Positions 54,390-63,367 are shown, counted from the stretch's first letter. The stretch: DNA of 64,000 nucleotides from Roseiarcus sp035606915 (GCA_035606915.1 DATNDU010000196.1:42242-106241), one strand, 5' to 3'. The notes: generated by a model not told the origin, from the sequence alone. Translations and numbers: made by a program.

Positions 54390-55166
54390 TCACTCCTCGA
54401 CCGGGGTGTAAACGGTCAACTTGACGGCGGGGTTCTCGTTGCATTGGAAGGTGGCGTATTCGTAGGTCGTCCAGCCGCGCGCGGCGTGGCGCAGGCGCTT
54501 GACGCCGGTGGGCGCGGTGCGCACGTCATGCGCCTCCCACCAGCCGCGAAAGCCGGCGCAGCCGGCCTGCAACCGCGCCACCAGCGCGGTGAAAGCGGGA
54601 TCGCCGGCAAAGCCGTCGTAGGCGACGCGGAACTGCGCCGTCATGCGGCGCGCCTGCGCCTCCCAGCCGTCGCCGAACAGCGCCCGCCCGGCTGGGTTCA
54701 GCAGCACGAAGGCGACGATGTTGGGCAGCGCGCCGCCTTCCAGGAAGCCGCCGCCAAACATTTCCAGCGCCGCGGCGTTGGCGGCGAGCACGTCCCAGCG
54801 GCGGCCGGTGAGATAGGCGGGCTGCGGGAATGGCGCGATGACGCGGGCGAGCGCCGGCGGTACGGTCTCGGGCGCGAAGGCGATGCGCAAGGGCGGCGCG
54901 GCGAGCGTTCGCAAGTGTTCGGCCTCGGCGCGATCGAGTCGCAGCGCCTGGGCGAGGCCATCGACGACGACGGCCGACGGTCGCCCGCCGCGCCCCTGTT
55001 CCAGCCGCGTGTACCAATCGACGCCAATGCCGGCGGCCTCGGCGATCTCCTCGCGCCGTAGCCCCGGCGTGCGGCGACGGCGCAGGCTGGGCCGCTCCTC
55101 GCTGTCGAGGCGGCGGCGGCGCGTGCGCAGGAAATCGCCCAAAGCCCGGGCCTGTTGGTCGCTCAT
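54390..55166 (-). CDS. XRE/MmyB-type regulator
   Basis: A 258-residue regulator with an N-terminal helix-turn-helix (RTPGLRREEIAEAAGIGVDWYTRLEQGRG near 34-62, read in two parts) and a C-terminal MmyB-like ligand domain (NPAGRALFGDGWE near 157). MmyB domains bind small hydrophobic ligands. The ATG at 55166 is chosen; a further upstream start is possible. The divergent quinone-oxidoreductase gene starts 89 bases away, the classic layout of a regulator and its target. Confidence 0.87.
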   Translation of the reverse strand: MSDQQARALGDFLRTRRRRLDSEERPSLRRRRTPGLRREEIAEAAGIGVDWYTRLEQGRGGRPSAVVVDGLAQALRLDRAEAEHLRTLAAPPLRIAFAPETVPPALARVIAPFPQPAYLTGRRWDVLAANAAALEMFGGGFLEGGALPNIVAFVLLNPAGRALFGDGWEAQARRMTAQFRVAYDGFAGDPAFTALVARLQAGCAGFRGWWEAHDVRTAPTGVKRLRHAARGWTTYEYATFQCNENPAVKLTVYTPVEE

Positions 55167-55255
55167 CGTAGCATTGTCCAATCCCAGGATCATACCGGGT
55201 CTTCTTGGCCGCCGACAAGCGGCCTAGCTTCAGCGGCGTCACCCTGGAGATCGCG

Positions 55256-56350
55256 ATGAAAGCCGCCGTTCTGCACGCCTTCGGCCAAAAGCTGGCGCTC
55301 GAAAGCCTCGCCGATCCCGCTCCGGGGCCCGGCGAGGCGGTCGTCGAGATCGCGGCGGCGCGGGTGCTCTCCTACATGCGCGAGGTCGTCAGCGGCGCAC
55401 GCGGCTATGCCATGGACCTGCCCGCCGTCCCCGGCGTCGGGGCGGTCGGGCGCATCCGCGCGCTCGGCCCCGACGCGACGCGCCTCAAGCCCGGCGACTG
55501 GGTGCTCTGCGACCCGACCTTGCGCTCGCGCGACGATCCGCTGACGCCCGACATCGCCTTGCAGGGCCTCATCGCGCGCGGACCGGGCGGGGCGATTTTG
55601 CAACAGCGCTACCGCAACGGCTCCTATGCCGAGCTGATGCTCGCGCCGCTGGAGAACTTGTACCCGCTCGGCGACGTCGCGCCCGCCGAGGCGTCGCGCT
55701 GGCTCGCCGTCGCCACGATGCTCGTGCCCTATGGCGGCCTGCTCGCGGTCGATTTCCGCCCCGGCGAGGTGCTCGCGGTCAGCGGCGCGAGCGGCAGTTT
55801 CGGCGGCGCCGCGGTGATGCTGGGGCTCGCCCTTGGCGCTGCGGGAATCGTCGCGCTCGGGCGCAACGGCGAGGCGCTGGCGGCGCTGGAACGGCGTTTC
55901 GGCGCGCGCGTGCGCGGCGTGACGCTGAGCGGCGACGCGGCGGCGGACGCCGAGCGCATCCGCGCCACAGCGCCAGGGCCGGTCGACGTCGCGCTCGACA
56001 TCCTGCCGCCCGGCGCCGCCGCCAGCGCCACGCGCGCCGCGGCGCTGTCCCTGCGCGAATTCGGCCGGCTGGCGCTGATGGGGGGCCAGCAGGAGGACAT
56101 CGCGCTGCCCTATAGCTGGCTGATGCGCAACAGCATCGCGATTCGCGGTCAGTGGATGTATCCCCGGCGCGCCAATCAGAGCCTCATCGCGCTCGTCCGC
56201 GCCGGCCTCGTCGATGCCGCGGCCTTCGAGATCGCCGAATTTCCGCTCGCCGATGTCGAGGCGGCGATCGACCATGCGGCGGCCCACCGCGGCGCGTTCA
56301 AGACCACGGCGCTGCGCCCCGATCACGCGGCTATCGCCGCAACGCCATAG
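55256..56350 (+). CDS. MDR-family quinone oxidoreductase / zinc-type alcohol dehydrogenase-like protein
   Basis: A 364-residue medium-chain dehydrogenase. The Rossmann loop is SGASGSFGGAAV near 196, and the GroES-like part covers 1-130. The structural-zinc cysteines of true alcohol dehydrogenases are missing, which fits the zinc-free quinone-oxidoreductase group that reduces quinones or enones with NADPH. It is divergent from the MmyB-type regulator and probably induced through it. Confidence 0.87.
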   Translation: MKAAVLHAFGQKLALESLADPAPGPGEAVVEIAAARVLSYMREVVSGARGYAMDLPAVPGVGAVGRIRALGPDATRLKPGDWVLCDPTLRSRDDPLTPDIALQGLIARGPGGAILQQRYRNGSYAELMLAPLENLYPLGDVAPAEASRWLAVATMLVPYGGLLAVDFRPGEVLAVSGASGSFGGAAVMLGLALGAAGIVALGRNGEALAALERRFGARVRGVTLSGDAAADAERIRATAPGPVDVALDILPPGAAASATRAAALSLREFGRLALMGGQQEDIALPYSWLMRNSIAIRGQWMYPRRANQSLIALVRAGLVDAAAFEIAEFPLADVEAAIDHAAAHRGAFKTTALRPDHAAIAATP

Positions 56351-56467
56351 GGCGAGGTTCTGCGTTCGCTTCGCCTTTCTTGCCGGATTGAAAGCCGGCC
56401 GACGCGATCGGATTTACGCGGCGTTTGCCGCGCTCTGTCAGGCTTGGGCGAGACGACGAGGCTCGCC

Positions 56468-56989
56468 ATGCTGAAAATCGCCTTGATCTTCGCCGCCGCC
56501 GCCGGCGCGCTGGGGCTGTTGGCGCCGCAACTTCTGCTCCGCTTGCAGCCGGCGCCGGCGGCCGGCGTCGCGGTGGCGGCGGCTGCGCCCGCCGCGCCGG
56601 CGCAGCGGCGCGCCGACGGCTTTGGCGAAAAGAGCATCGCCGCCGACGCCGGCGGCCAATATTCGCTCGATGTGCTGATCGGCGGCCAGAACGTGCATAT
56701 GATGGTCGACACCGGGGCGACGATGGTGGTGATATCGGCCGCCGTCGCCGACCGCCTCGGGCTCAGCCCCGAGGCCGGGCGCAAATGGCGCGTCCACACC
56801 GCCAACGGCGACAGCATCGCCACCGAAGCGCTGCTGCCGAGCGTCGATCTCGGCACGATCTACATGAAAGACGTGCCGGCGCTGATCGCCCCGCGCGACG
56901 CTGGCGAAGTCAATCTGCTCGGCGCCAGCTTCCTCAAGCGCCTCGCCGGCGTCGAAAGCCGCAACGGCGTGCTGGTGCTGCGCCAGTAG
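56468..56989 (+). CDS. retropepsin-like aspartic protease
   Basis: A 173-residue clan-AA protease with an N-terminal membrane anchor or signal segment (about 3-22), a Pro/Ala-rich linker, and a retropepsin fold. The catalytic aspartate is Asp81 in VDTGATMVVIS, with the second conserved segment NLLGASFLKRL near 154. Similar proteins in alphaproteobacteria are usually annotated as TIGR02281 aspartic proteases. The substrate is not known. Confidence 0.87.
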   Translation: MLKIALIFAAAAGALGLLAPQLLLRLQPAPAAGVAVAAAAPAAPAQRRADGFGEKSIAADAGGQYSLDVLIGGQNVHMMVDTGATMVVISAAVADRLGLSPEAGRKWRVHTANGDSIATEALLPSVDLGTIYMKDVPALIAPRDAGEVNLLGASFLKRLAGVESRNGVLVLRQ

Positions 56990-57048
56990 ACGGCATTTGC
57001 CGCGCCGCCAGCGCCGCCTCTATAGAGGCGCTGCTTCCGGGAGGCCGC

Positions 57049-58548
57049 ATGTTTCCGAAACCGCAATCCGATCTCGTCGCCAACACCTATGCTTATGAGT
57101 CGCGCCCGCTGGTCAAGCCGACCGGCTTTCGCGAATATGACGCGCGCTGGCTGTTCGGCGAGGAGATCAACCTGATGGGCGTCGAGGCGCTGGGCCTCGG
57201 GCTCGGCGCGCTGCTCGACGAACTCGGCGTCAAGAAGGAGGTCGTCGTCGGCCACGACTTCCGCGCCTATTCGGCGTCGATCAAATATGCGCTGATCGCG
57301 GGGCTGATGGCGGCCGGCTGTCGCGTGCGCGATATCGGCCTCGCCATCACGCCGATGGCCTATTTCGCCCAATTCGCGCTCGATTGCCCGGCCGTGGCGA
57401 TGGTCACCGCCTCGCACAACGACAACGGCTGGACCGGCGTCAAGATGGGCGCGGCGCGCCCCGTCACCTTCGGGCCGCAGGAGATGGGCCGGCTGAAGGA
57501 GATCGTCATCGGCGGCCTGTCGCGCTACGGCGAGGGCGGCGCTTATGAGTTCGTGCCGGATTTTCCCGCCCGCTATATCGCGGCGCTGACCGAGCGGCCG
57601 AAGCTGACGCGCAAGCTGAAGGTCGTCGCCGCCTGCGGCAACGGCACCGCCGGCGCCTTCGCGCCGGAATTGCTGTCGAAGCTCGGCGTCGAAGTGGTCC
57701 GGCTCGACTGCGACCTCGATTTCAACTTTCCACGCTACAACCCCAACCCCGAAGACCTGCATATGCTGCACGCGATGGCTGACGCCGTGAAGGCGCACGG
57801 CGCCGATGTCGGGCTCGGCTTCGACGGCGACGGCGACCGCTGCGGCATCGTCGACAACGAGGGCCACGAGATCTTCGCCGACAAGATCGGCGTCATGCTG
57901 GCGCGCGACCTGGCCCAGATCTACGACAAGCCGACCTTCGTCGTCGACGTGAAATCGACCGGCCTGTTCCACTCCGACCCGGAATTGCAGCGGCTCGGCG
58001 CGACGACGGATTACTGGAAGACCGGCCATTCCCACATCAAGCGCCGCGTGCGCGATCTCAAGGCGCTGGCGGGCTTCGAAAAGAGCGGCCATTTCTTCTT
58101 CAACGCACCGGTCGGGCGGGGCTACGACGACGGCTTCGTCACCGCCATCGCCGTGCTCGACATGCTCGATCGCAATCCGGACACGGCGATCGCCGATCTC
58201 TACCGCGAACTGCCGAAGACCTGGGGCTCGCCGACGATGTCGCCGCATTGCGCCGACGAGATCAAATACGACGTCGCCGACCGCGTCACCGCGCGTCTAA
58301 AGGCGATGCGCGACAACGGCGAGGCGCTGACGGGGCAGAAAATCGCCGACATCGTCACCGTCAACGGCGTGCGCGTCACCGTCGCCGATGGGACGTGGGG
58401 GCTGGTGCGCGCCTCCTCCAATAAGCCGGAACTCGTCGTCGTCGTCGAGAGCCCGGTCTCCGAGGCGCGGATGCGCGAGATGTTCAAGGCGATCGACGGC
58501 GTGTTGCGCGACAACCCCGAGGTCGGCGCTTACAACCAGTCGCTGTGA
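57049..58548 (+). CDS. phosphomannomutase / phosphoglucomutase
   Basis: A 499-residue alpha-D-phosphohexomutase. The phosphoserine is Ser122 in TASHNDNGWTG, where the usual HNP is HND. The metal-binding DGDGDR is near 264, and the C-terminal phosphate-binding loop is ASSNKPELVV. It interconverts hexose 1- and 6-phosphates for exopolysaccharide, lipopolysaccharide or glycolipid synthesis. The start follows GGGAGG. The next gene overlaps its stop by GTGA. Confidence 0.93.
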   Translation: MFPKPQSDLVANTYAYESRPLVKPTGFREYDARWLFGEEINLMGVEALGLGLGALLDELGVKKEVVVGHDFRAYSASIKYALIAGLMAAGCRVRDIGLAITPMAYFAQFALDCPAVAMVTASHNDNGWTGVKMGAARPVTFGPQEMGRLKEIVIGGLSRYGEGGAYEFVPDFPARYIAALTERPKLTRKLKVVAACGNGTAGAFAPELLSKLGVEVVRLDCDLDFNFPRYNPNPEDLHMLHAMADAVKAHGADVGLGFDGDGDRCGIVDNEGHEIFADKIGVMLARDLAQIYDKPTFVVDVKSTGLFHSDPELQRLGATTDYWKTGHSHIKRRVRDLKALAGFEKSGHFFFNAPVGRGYDDGFVTAIAVLDMLDRNPDTAIADLYRELPKTWGSPTMSPHCADEIKYDVADRVTARLKAMRDNGEALTGQKIADIVTVNGVRVTVADGTWGLVRASSNKPELVVVVESPVSEARMREMFKAIDGVLRDNPEVGAYNQSL

Positions 58549-58907
58549 TTCTGCCCGATGTGCTGGCGCCGGGCCTCGACATCGTGTTCTGCGGCACGGC
58601 GGCGGGCACGCAATCGGCGCGACAGCAGGCCTATTATGCGCATCCGCAGAACCGCTTCTGGCGCACGCTGCACGAGGCGGGGCTGACGCCGCGCCGGCTC
58701 GCAGCGGCCGAATATGCGCTGCTGCCGAGCTTCGGCCTCGGCCTCACGGATCTTGCCAAATTCGCCAGCGGCATGGACCGGCAACCCGAGCGCATCGGCG
58801 CGACGGCGATCTGGCTGCTGCCCTCGCCCTCGCCGACGGCGGGCTGGAACTTCGATATCGCGCCGTGGCGGGCGCTGGCGGATCAGCGCCGAGCCGTGCG
58901 CTCCTGA
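58545..58907 (+). CDS. mismatch DNA glycosylase (Mug-type) with internal deletion
   Basis: A 120-residue protein starting with GTG. The N-terminal half matches G:U/T mismatch glycosylases: IVFCGTAAGTQSARQQAYYA, NRFWRTLHEAGLTP, LGLTDLAKFASGMD. The C-terminal end also matches: ERIGATAIWLLPSPSP and APWRALAD. The middle of roughly 55 residues, expected between ASGMD and ERIGATA in full-length relatives of 165-180 residues, is absent without a frameshift. Enzyme activity is doubtful, since the missing part holds a core strand and helix. It overlaps the convergent HpnB gene by 25 bases. Confidence 0.75.
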   Translation: MILPDVLAPGLDIVFCGTAAGTQSARQQAYYAHPQNRFWRTLHEAGLTPRRLAAAEYALLPSFGLGLTDLAKFASGMDRQPERIGATAIWLLPSPSPTAGWNFDIAPWRALADQRRAVRS

Positions 58908-60007
58908 TAGCGCCCTTTCCACAACCCGCCCTCGCCGCGCGCCGAGGCGAGGCCTGATTCGAGCGTGTAGAACGCATAGAGCGCAGCGATCGCCGGCAGG
59001 GCGAACCCCCACAGCGGCGAGACGCGATAACAGCGCAACGTCGGCTGGAACGCCGTCGCCATCAGCGCCCACGCCCCGAGCCCCGCCGCTTGGCTCCCGC
59101 CCTGCGCGAATAGAGCGGCGGCGACGGGGACGATGAACACCAAAACCATCGCCGCCAGCGTGAAAACCAGCAGCGCCGGCGAATAATTCAGTTGCGCATA
59201 GGCCGAGCGCACCACCATGCGGCGAATCTCGATGAAATCCCGGTAGCGGCGCAGGCTGGCGACGCGCTCGGCAAGGCGGAGGCGGATCGGCCCGTGGGCT
59301 TTGAGCAGCCGCGCCAGCGCGCAATCGTCGATCAGCGCGCCGCGAATGGCGGCGACGCCTCCCGCCGCCGCGAGCGCCTCGCGCCGCACCAGCATGCAGC
59401 CGCCGGCCGCCGCCGCCGTCTTGGCGCCGGGGGCGTTCACCCAGGCGAAGGGATACAGCATCTGGAAAAACAGGATGAAGGCGGGAATGGCGACACGCTC
59501 GGGAAAGCTGGCGCAGGCGAGCCGCGCCATCAGCGAATTGAGCCCCAGCCCCTGCGCCTCGGAGCCGGCGACGAGGCCGGCGAGCGCGCCCGGCGCATAG
59601 GCGATGTCGGCGTCGGTCAATAACAGATAGCGCGGCGTCTCGCCGGCCGCCGCGACGCCCTGCGCCACCGCCCACAGCTTGCCCGACCAGCCGGCCGGCG
59701 TCGGCGTCCCGGCGATGATTTCGAGCCGCCCGCCCGCCGCCCGCCGCGCCGCCTCGGAAGTGCCGTCGGAGCTCTCGTCATCGACCAGCACGATGCGCAA
59801 CAGGCCCGGATAATCTTGGCGCAGCAGCGAGCCCAAGGTCGCCGCGATCGTATCCGCCTCGTCGCGCGCCGGGATGACGGCGACCACCTCCGGCCACACG
59901 GCGGGCGCCGGCGCATCCGCCTCGCGCTCCGCCGCCAGCCAGAAGCCGCCGCGCGCGAAGATCAGATAGAGCCAGACCGCCAGGCTCAGGCCCGAGAGAA
60001 CCAGCAT
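58883..60007 (-). CDS. hpnB: HpnB-type hopanoid glycosyltransferase
   Basis: A 374-residue family-2 glycosyltransferase with membrane helices near both ends. The nucleotide-sugar motifs are VVAVIPARDEADTI (near 42), LLTDADI (near 128) and DDCALARLLK near 228. It fits the hopene-associated HpnB family that attaches sugars to the hopanoid side chain. The gene begins by TGATG overlap with the DUF1330-like gene. No squalene-hopene cyclase gene is nearby in the window. Confidence 0.83.
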   Translation of the reverse strand: MLVLSGLSLAVWLYLIFARGGFWLAAEREADAPAPAVWPEVVAVIPARDEADTIAATLGSLLRQDYPGLLRIVLVDDESSDGTSEAARRAAGGRLEIIAGTPTPAGWSGKLWAVAQGVAAAGETPRYLLLTDADIAYAPGALAGLVAGSEAQGLGLNSLMARLACASFPERVAIPAFILFFQMLYPFAWVNAPGAKTAAAAGGCMLVRREALAAAGGVAAIRGALIDDCALARLLKAHGPIRLRLAERVASLRRYRDFIEIRRMVVRSAYAQLNYSPALLVFTLAAMVLVFIVPVAAALFAQGGSQAAGLGAWALMATAFQPTLRCYRVSPLWGFALPAIAALYAFYTLESGLASARGEGGLWKGRYQERTARR

Positions 60008-60420
60008 CAGCCGAAGAGGTCGCCGGCTTCGATGGTCTTCAGGCGGATGAGCCTCGAATCCTCGACCGCCGCCTGCCGGTGCTTGACCGCCTGCCGATAG
60101 ACGGGATCGCGGATCATCTCGACGAAGGCGGCGACGCTGGGATAGCGGGCGATGAAGCAATGGTCCCAGCGCTCCTCCTGCGGCCCGATCAGCATCAGTT
60201 CGAAGACGCCGCGCCAGACGATGTGGCCGCCCAGGCGCCTGAACACCGGGCCGCTGTCGCGCCCATAGGCCGCATAGGCCTCGGCCCCGGTCGCCGCGCG
60301 GCCGTCGGCATAGGTCGCATGGGTGCGCAGCCGCACCAGGTTCAGCATGTCGATGGGGCCCGGCCGGTCGTCGCGGCGGAACTCGGCGAAGGTTTCCTTG
60401 CTCGGATCGATGAAGGCCAT
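60007..60420 (-). CDS. DUF1330-like small protein
   Basis: A 137-residue dimeric ferredoxin-like protein of the DUF1330 type: GPIDMLNLVRLR near 21, and CFIARYPSVAAFVEMIRDPVYRQAV near 88-112 read as two adjoining motifs. The function of these proteins is mostly unknown; some take part in catabolic pathways. It is immediately upstream of hpnB and probably co-transcribed. Confidence 0.78.
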   Translation of the reverse strand: MAFIDPSKETFAEFRRDDRPGPIDMLNLVRLRTHATYADGRAATGAEAYAAYGRDSGPVFRRLGGHIVWRGVFELMLIGPQEERWDHCFIARYPSVAAFVEMIRDPVYRQAVKHRQAAVEDSRLIRLKTIEAGDLFG

Positions 60421-60576
60421 GCGCGGCTTCCTCCTCTGGCCGGCTTAGCGCCGCCGGGCGAGGCTGTCGAACGGCGCGGCGTTGAAATTTGCAATCTGGC
60501 CGTCTTGCGGCCATCTTAGCGCCATGAGCCCCCAGCCCAAGTTCGAACGAGAAATCGACTGCGCAATGGACGCCCT

Positions 60577-60897
60577 ATGACCGAACCCGAAAACCTCGTC
60601 CTTACGCTTCTGCGTGAGATGAGGTCGGAGATGAAATCCGAATTCGCCGACGTCCGTTCGGAAATCGCGGGCGTCCGCTCCGAATTGCGATCCGAGATTC
60701 ACTCGCTGCGCGCCGATGTCGCCTCGGACCTGCTTGCTCTCGAAAAGCGGCTCAGCGACCAGATCGCCACCCTGCGCCGCGCCGTCATGGAGTACCATTC
60801 GAGCGCCATTGGACACGGGGTGCTGATTTCGGAATTCGAGGACCGCTTGCGCAGAGTCGAGCAGCACCTGAACCTTTCCGCTCCGGGCGCCCACTGA
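60577..60897 (+). CDS. small coiled-coil protein
   Basis: A 106-residue protein with repeated EIAGVRSELRSEIHSLRADV-like heptads from about residue 14 to 75, a clear amphipathic coiled coil. There is no signal peptide. It ends with a second charged helix (FEDRLRRVEQHLNL). No family is recognised beyond DUF1640-like coiled coils. The gene lies alone, divergent from the DUF1330-like gene. Confidence 0.6.
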   Translation: MTEPENLVLTLLREMRSEMKSEFADVRSEIAGVRSELRSEIHSLRADVASDLLALEKRLSDQIATLRRAVMEYHSSAIGHGVLISEFEDRLRRVEQHLNLSAPGAH

Positions 60898-60948
60898 GGC
60901 GAACCGCGCCGCATTGACAGAACCGTCGCCGCGTGGCTCGACGGCGCC

Positions 60949-61317
60949 ATGAAACGTGCCTCCGATTGTCTCGCCGCGCTCGCCGCCCTGATGGGCGCCG
61001 GCGGCGTCGCCTTGGCGGCCGCCGCCAGCCACGCCGGCGGCGGCGAGTTCGGCCGCACGGCGGCCGAATTCCTTATCCTGCACGCCGCCGCGCTTGGCGG
61101 CGTCAGCGCCGCCGCCCGCGCTTGCGCGCCGCGCCGCGCCCGCCGTCTCCTCGCCGCCGGGACCGGGTTGGCGGCGGGCGCGCTGCTATTCGCCATCGAC
61201 TTGAGCCTGCTCGGCTTTGCCGGGACAAAGCTGTTCCCTTTCGCTGCGCCGATCGGCGGCTCGCTGATGATCCTGTCCTGGCTGGCGCTGGCGCTGGTCT
61301 ATGCGCTGCCGGAATAA
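60949..61317 (+). CDS. DUF423 membrane protein
   Basis: A 122-residue membrane protein with four hydrophobic helices, and the DUF423 features FLILHAAAL (near 41), GALLFAIDLSLL and the final FPFAAPIGGSLMILSWLAL. DUF423 proteins (YgdD in E. coli) are inner-membrane proteins of unknown role. It converges with amtB; the shared gap holds a terminator. Confidence 0.8.
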   Translation: MKRASDCLAALAALMGAGGVALAAAASHAGGGEFGRTAAEFLILHAAALGGVSAAARACAPRRARRLLAAGTGLAAGALLFAIDLSLLGFAGTKLFPFAAPIGGSLMILSWLALALVYALPE

Positions 61318-61341
61318 AAAAGGGACGCCCGAAGGCGTCCC
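61316..61341 (-). terminator. intrinsic terminator of the glnK-amtB operon
   Basis: GGGACGCC and GGCGTCCC form a perfect 8-base-pair stem around a 4-base loop (UUCG on the minus-strand transcript). On the minus strand it is followed by a run of six U residues, the textbook rho-independent form. It lies 51 bases after the amtB stop. Confidence 0.9.
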
Positions 61342-61391
61342 AGGGGGGAGGAACGAGGTCCGGGGCGGTAGCCGCCCCGGAGGCGACGACG

Positions 61392-62876
61392 CTACTGAAC
61401 CACTTCGCCGTGCAGGGCGAGATCGAGACCCTCGCGCTCGACCTCTTGGCTGACCTTGAGGCCGATCGCCGCCTTGATGATCGCCAGGATGATGAATGAG
61501 ACGATCGCGTCATAGACGATGATGACGCCGACGCCGATGCACTGGTTGACGAACTGTTGCGGGGCGCCTTCCAACAGGCCCGGGAAGCCGCCGATCTGCT
61601 TGACCGCGAACACGCCGGTGAGCAGCGCGCCAATGACGCCGCCGACGCCGTGAACGCCGAAGGCGTCGAGCGCGTCGTCATAACCGAAGGCATGTTTGAG
61701 CGAGGTCGCGCCGAGGTAGCAGCCGACGCCGGCGGCGATGCCGATGACGATCGAACCGAACGGATCGACGAAGCCCGAGGCCGGGGTGATGGCGACGAGG
61801 CCGGCGACCGCGCCCGAGCACAGGCCGACGACGGTCGGCTTGCCGCGATGCGCCCATTCCACGAACATCCAGGTCAGCGCCGCGACGGCGGTGGCGATCT
61901 GGGTGACGGTCATCGCCATGCCGGCGACCCCGTTGGCGGCGACCGCGGAGCCGGCGTTGAAGCCGAACCAGCCGACCCACAGCAGGCCCGCGCCGATGAA
62001 GGTGTAGACCATGTTATGCGGCGGACCCATGTCGCGACGCTTGCCAAGCATGAGGGCGCATACGAGGCCGGCGACGCCGGCGTTGATGTGGACGACGGTG
62101 CCGCCGGCGAAATCGAGCACCTTAAGGTTATTGGCGAAATAGCCGTCCGGACCCCAGACCCAGTGGGCGACCGGCGCGTAGACGAAAATCGCCCACAGGC
62201 CGATGAACCACAGCATCGCCGAGAACTTCATGCGCTCGGCGAAGGCGCCGGCGATCAGCGCCGGGGTGATGATCGCGAACGTCATCTGGAAGCACATGTA
62301 GACCGATTCGGGGATCGTCGGGGCCAGCGCGTTGGCGGTGCCGGAGCCGTCGGCGACGTTCGAGATCATGCCGTGCAGCATGAAGCGGCCCAAGCCGCCA
62401 AGGAACGGCGAGCCCGAGGTGAAGGCGAGCGAATAGGTCAGCACCGCGAAGATCACGGTCACCAGCGCGGTGATCGCGAACGAGGTCATCACCGTGTCGC
62501 CGACGTTCTTCTTGCGCACCATGCCGCCGTAGAACAGGCCGAGACCGGGGATGGTCATCATCAGCACCAGCGCCATCGAGGTCAGCATCCAGGCGGTGTC
62601 GCCGGAATTGGGCGTGCATTTCTCCAGCACCGCCGGCGTCTTGCCGTCGGCGGAGGCGGCCGCGCAAGCCGGCGGCCCCGCCGGCGCCGCAACCGTTGCG
62701 GGAGGCGCGACCGCCACCGGCGAAGCCGCCGGTGACGGCGAGGCGGCGGGAGCGGCGGTGGTGGCAGGCGTGGCGGTCGGCGATGGCGTCTGCGCCATGC
62801 CGGGCGCGCCGAGCCCGACCAGCGCGGCGATCGCCAACGCCGGCGCAAGCCCGCAGAGGAACCTGGACAGCTTCAT
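61392..62876 (-). CDS. amtB: ammonium transporter AmtB
   Basis: A 494-residue ammonium channel. After a signal peptide (cut near GMAQ) comes an unusually long Ala/Pro/Thr-rich stretch (about 27-75), with two cysteines near 71 and 86 beyond it, before the first membrane helix. The 11-helix core has the conserved HINAGVAGL segment near 290, which includes a pore histidine, and FGVHGVGG near 408 with the second. AmtB conducts ammonia or ammonium and is blocked by unmodified GlnK. It follows glnK by 28 bases. Confidence 0.95.
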   Translation of the reverse strand: MKLSRFLCGLAPALAIAALVGLGAPGMAQTPSPTATPATTAAPAASPSPAASPVAVAPPATVAAPAGPPACAAASADGKTPAVLEKCTPNSGDTAWMLTSMALVLMMTIPGLGLFYGGMVRKKNVGDTVMTSFAITALVTVIFAVLTYSLAFTSGSPFLGGLGRFMLHGMISNVADGSGTANALAPTIPESVYMCFQMTFAIITPALIAGAFAERMKFSAMLWFIGLWAIFVYAPVAHWVWGPDGYFANNLKVLDFAGGTVVHINAGVAGLVCALMLGKRRDMGPPHNMVYTFIGAGLLWVGWFGFNAGSAVAANGVAGMAMTVTQIATAVAALTWMFVEWAHRGKPTVVGLCSGAVAGLVAITPASGFVDPFGSIVIGIAAGVGCYLGATSLKHAFGYDDALDAFGVHGVGGVIGALLTGVFAVKQIGGFPGLLEGAPQQFVNQCIGVGVIIVYDAIVSFIILAIIKAAIGLKVSQEVEREGLDLALHGEVVQ

Positions 62877-62904
62877 ATTTTGGAACTCCCCGGAAAAGAA
62901 AAGA

Positions 62905-63243
62905 TCAAAGCGCGTCGTCGTCTTTTTCGCCGGTGCGGATGCGCACGGCCGATTCGAGCGTCCAGACAAAGATTTTGCCGTCGCCGATCTGCCCGGTGCG
63001 GGCCGAGGCGACGATGGCGTCGATGACTTTGTCGGCCAGCGCGGTCGTCACCGCGACCTCGATCTTCAGCTTGGGCAGGAAGCTGACCGCGTATTCCGCG
63101 CCGCGGTAAATCTCGGTATGCCCCTTCTGCCGTCCGTAACCCTTGACTTCCGTGACCGTCAGGCCGTGCACGCCAATGGCGGTCAGCGCGTCGCGGACCT
63201 CCTCGAGTTTGAACGGCTTAATCACCGCCATTACGATTTTCAT
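62905..63243 (-). CDS. glnK: nitrogen regulatory PII protein GlnK
   Basis: A 112-residue PII protein. The T-loop is intact with Tyr51 (EIYRGAEY), the residue uridylylated by GlnD, and the ATP/2-oxoglutarate site has KPFKLEEV near 9 and the C-terminal GDGKIFVWTLE region. In nitrogen sufficiency the unmodified trimer plugs AmtB; on starvation GlnD uridylylates it. The operon order glnK-amtB and the sigma-54 promoter upstream agree with nitrogen control. Confidence 0.96.
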   Translation of the reverse strand: MKIVMAVIKPFKLEEVRDALTAIGVHGLTVTEVKGYGRQKGHTEIYRGAEYAVSFLPKLKIEVAVTTALADKVIDAIVASARTGQIGDGKIFVWTLESAVRIRTGEKDDDAL

Positions 63244-63350
63244 GTCGACGCCCCTTCGAAATGGCGCGGCGGCTTCGACAATCGGTCAGGGCCGAATCGC
63301 GCGCCGTGCGGGTGGATCGGGCGTAGGTGCGCCCGCTCAGCGCCGGTCCT

Positions 63351-63367
63351 TACAAAGGCCGTGCCAA
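63351..63367 (-). promoter_or_regulatory. sigma-54 promoter of glnK-amtB
   Basis: The minus strand reads TTGGCACGGCCTTTGTA, matching the -24/-12 consensus TGGCACG-N4-TTGCW with one change (T for C in the -12 element). It lies 108 bases upstream of the glnK start. An NtrC activator site further upstream would be expected; none was clear by eye. Confidence 0.8.

Noticed and set aside
61322..61341. Terminator hairpin as bidirectional, also ending the DUF423 gene
   Set aside because: Only the minus-strand transcript has a U-run; the plus side is followed by a G-rich sequence.
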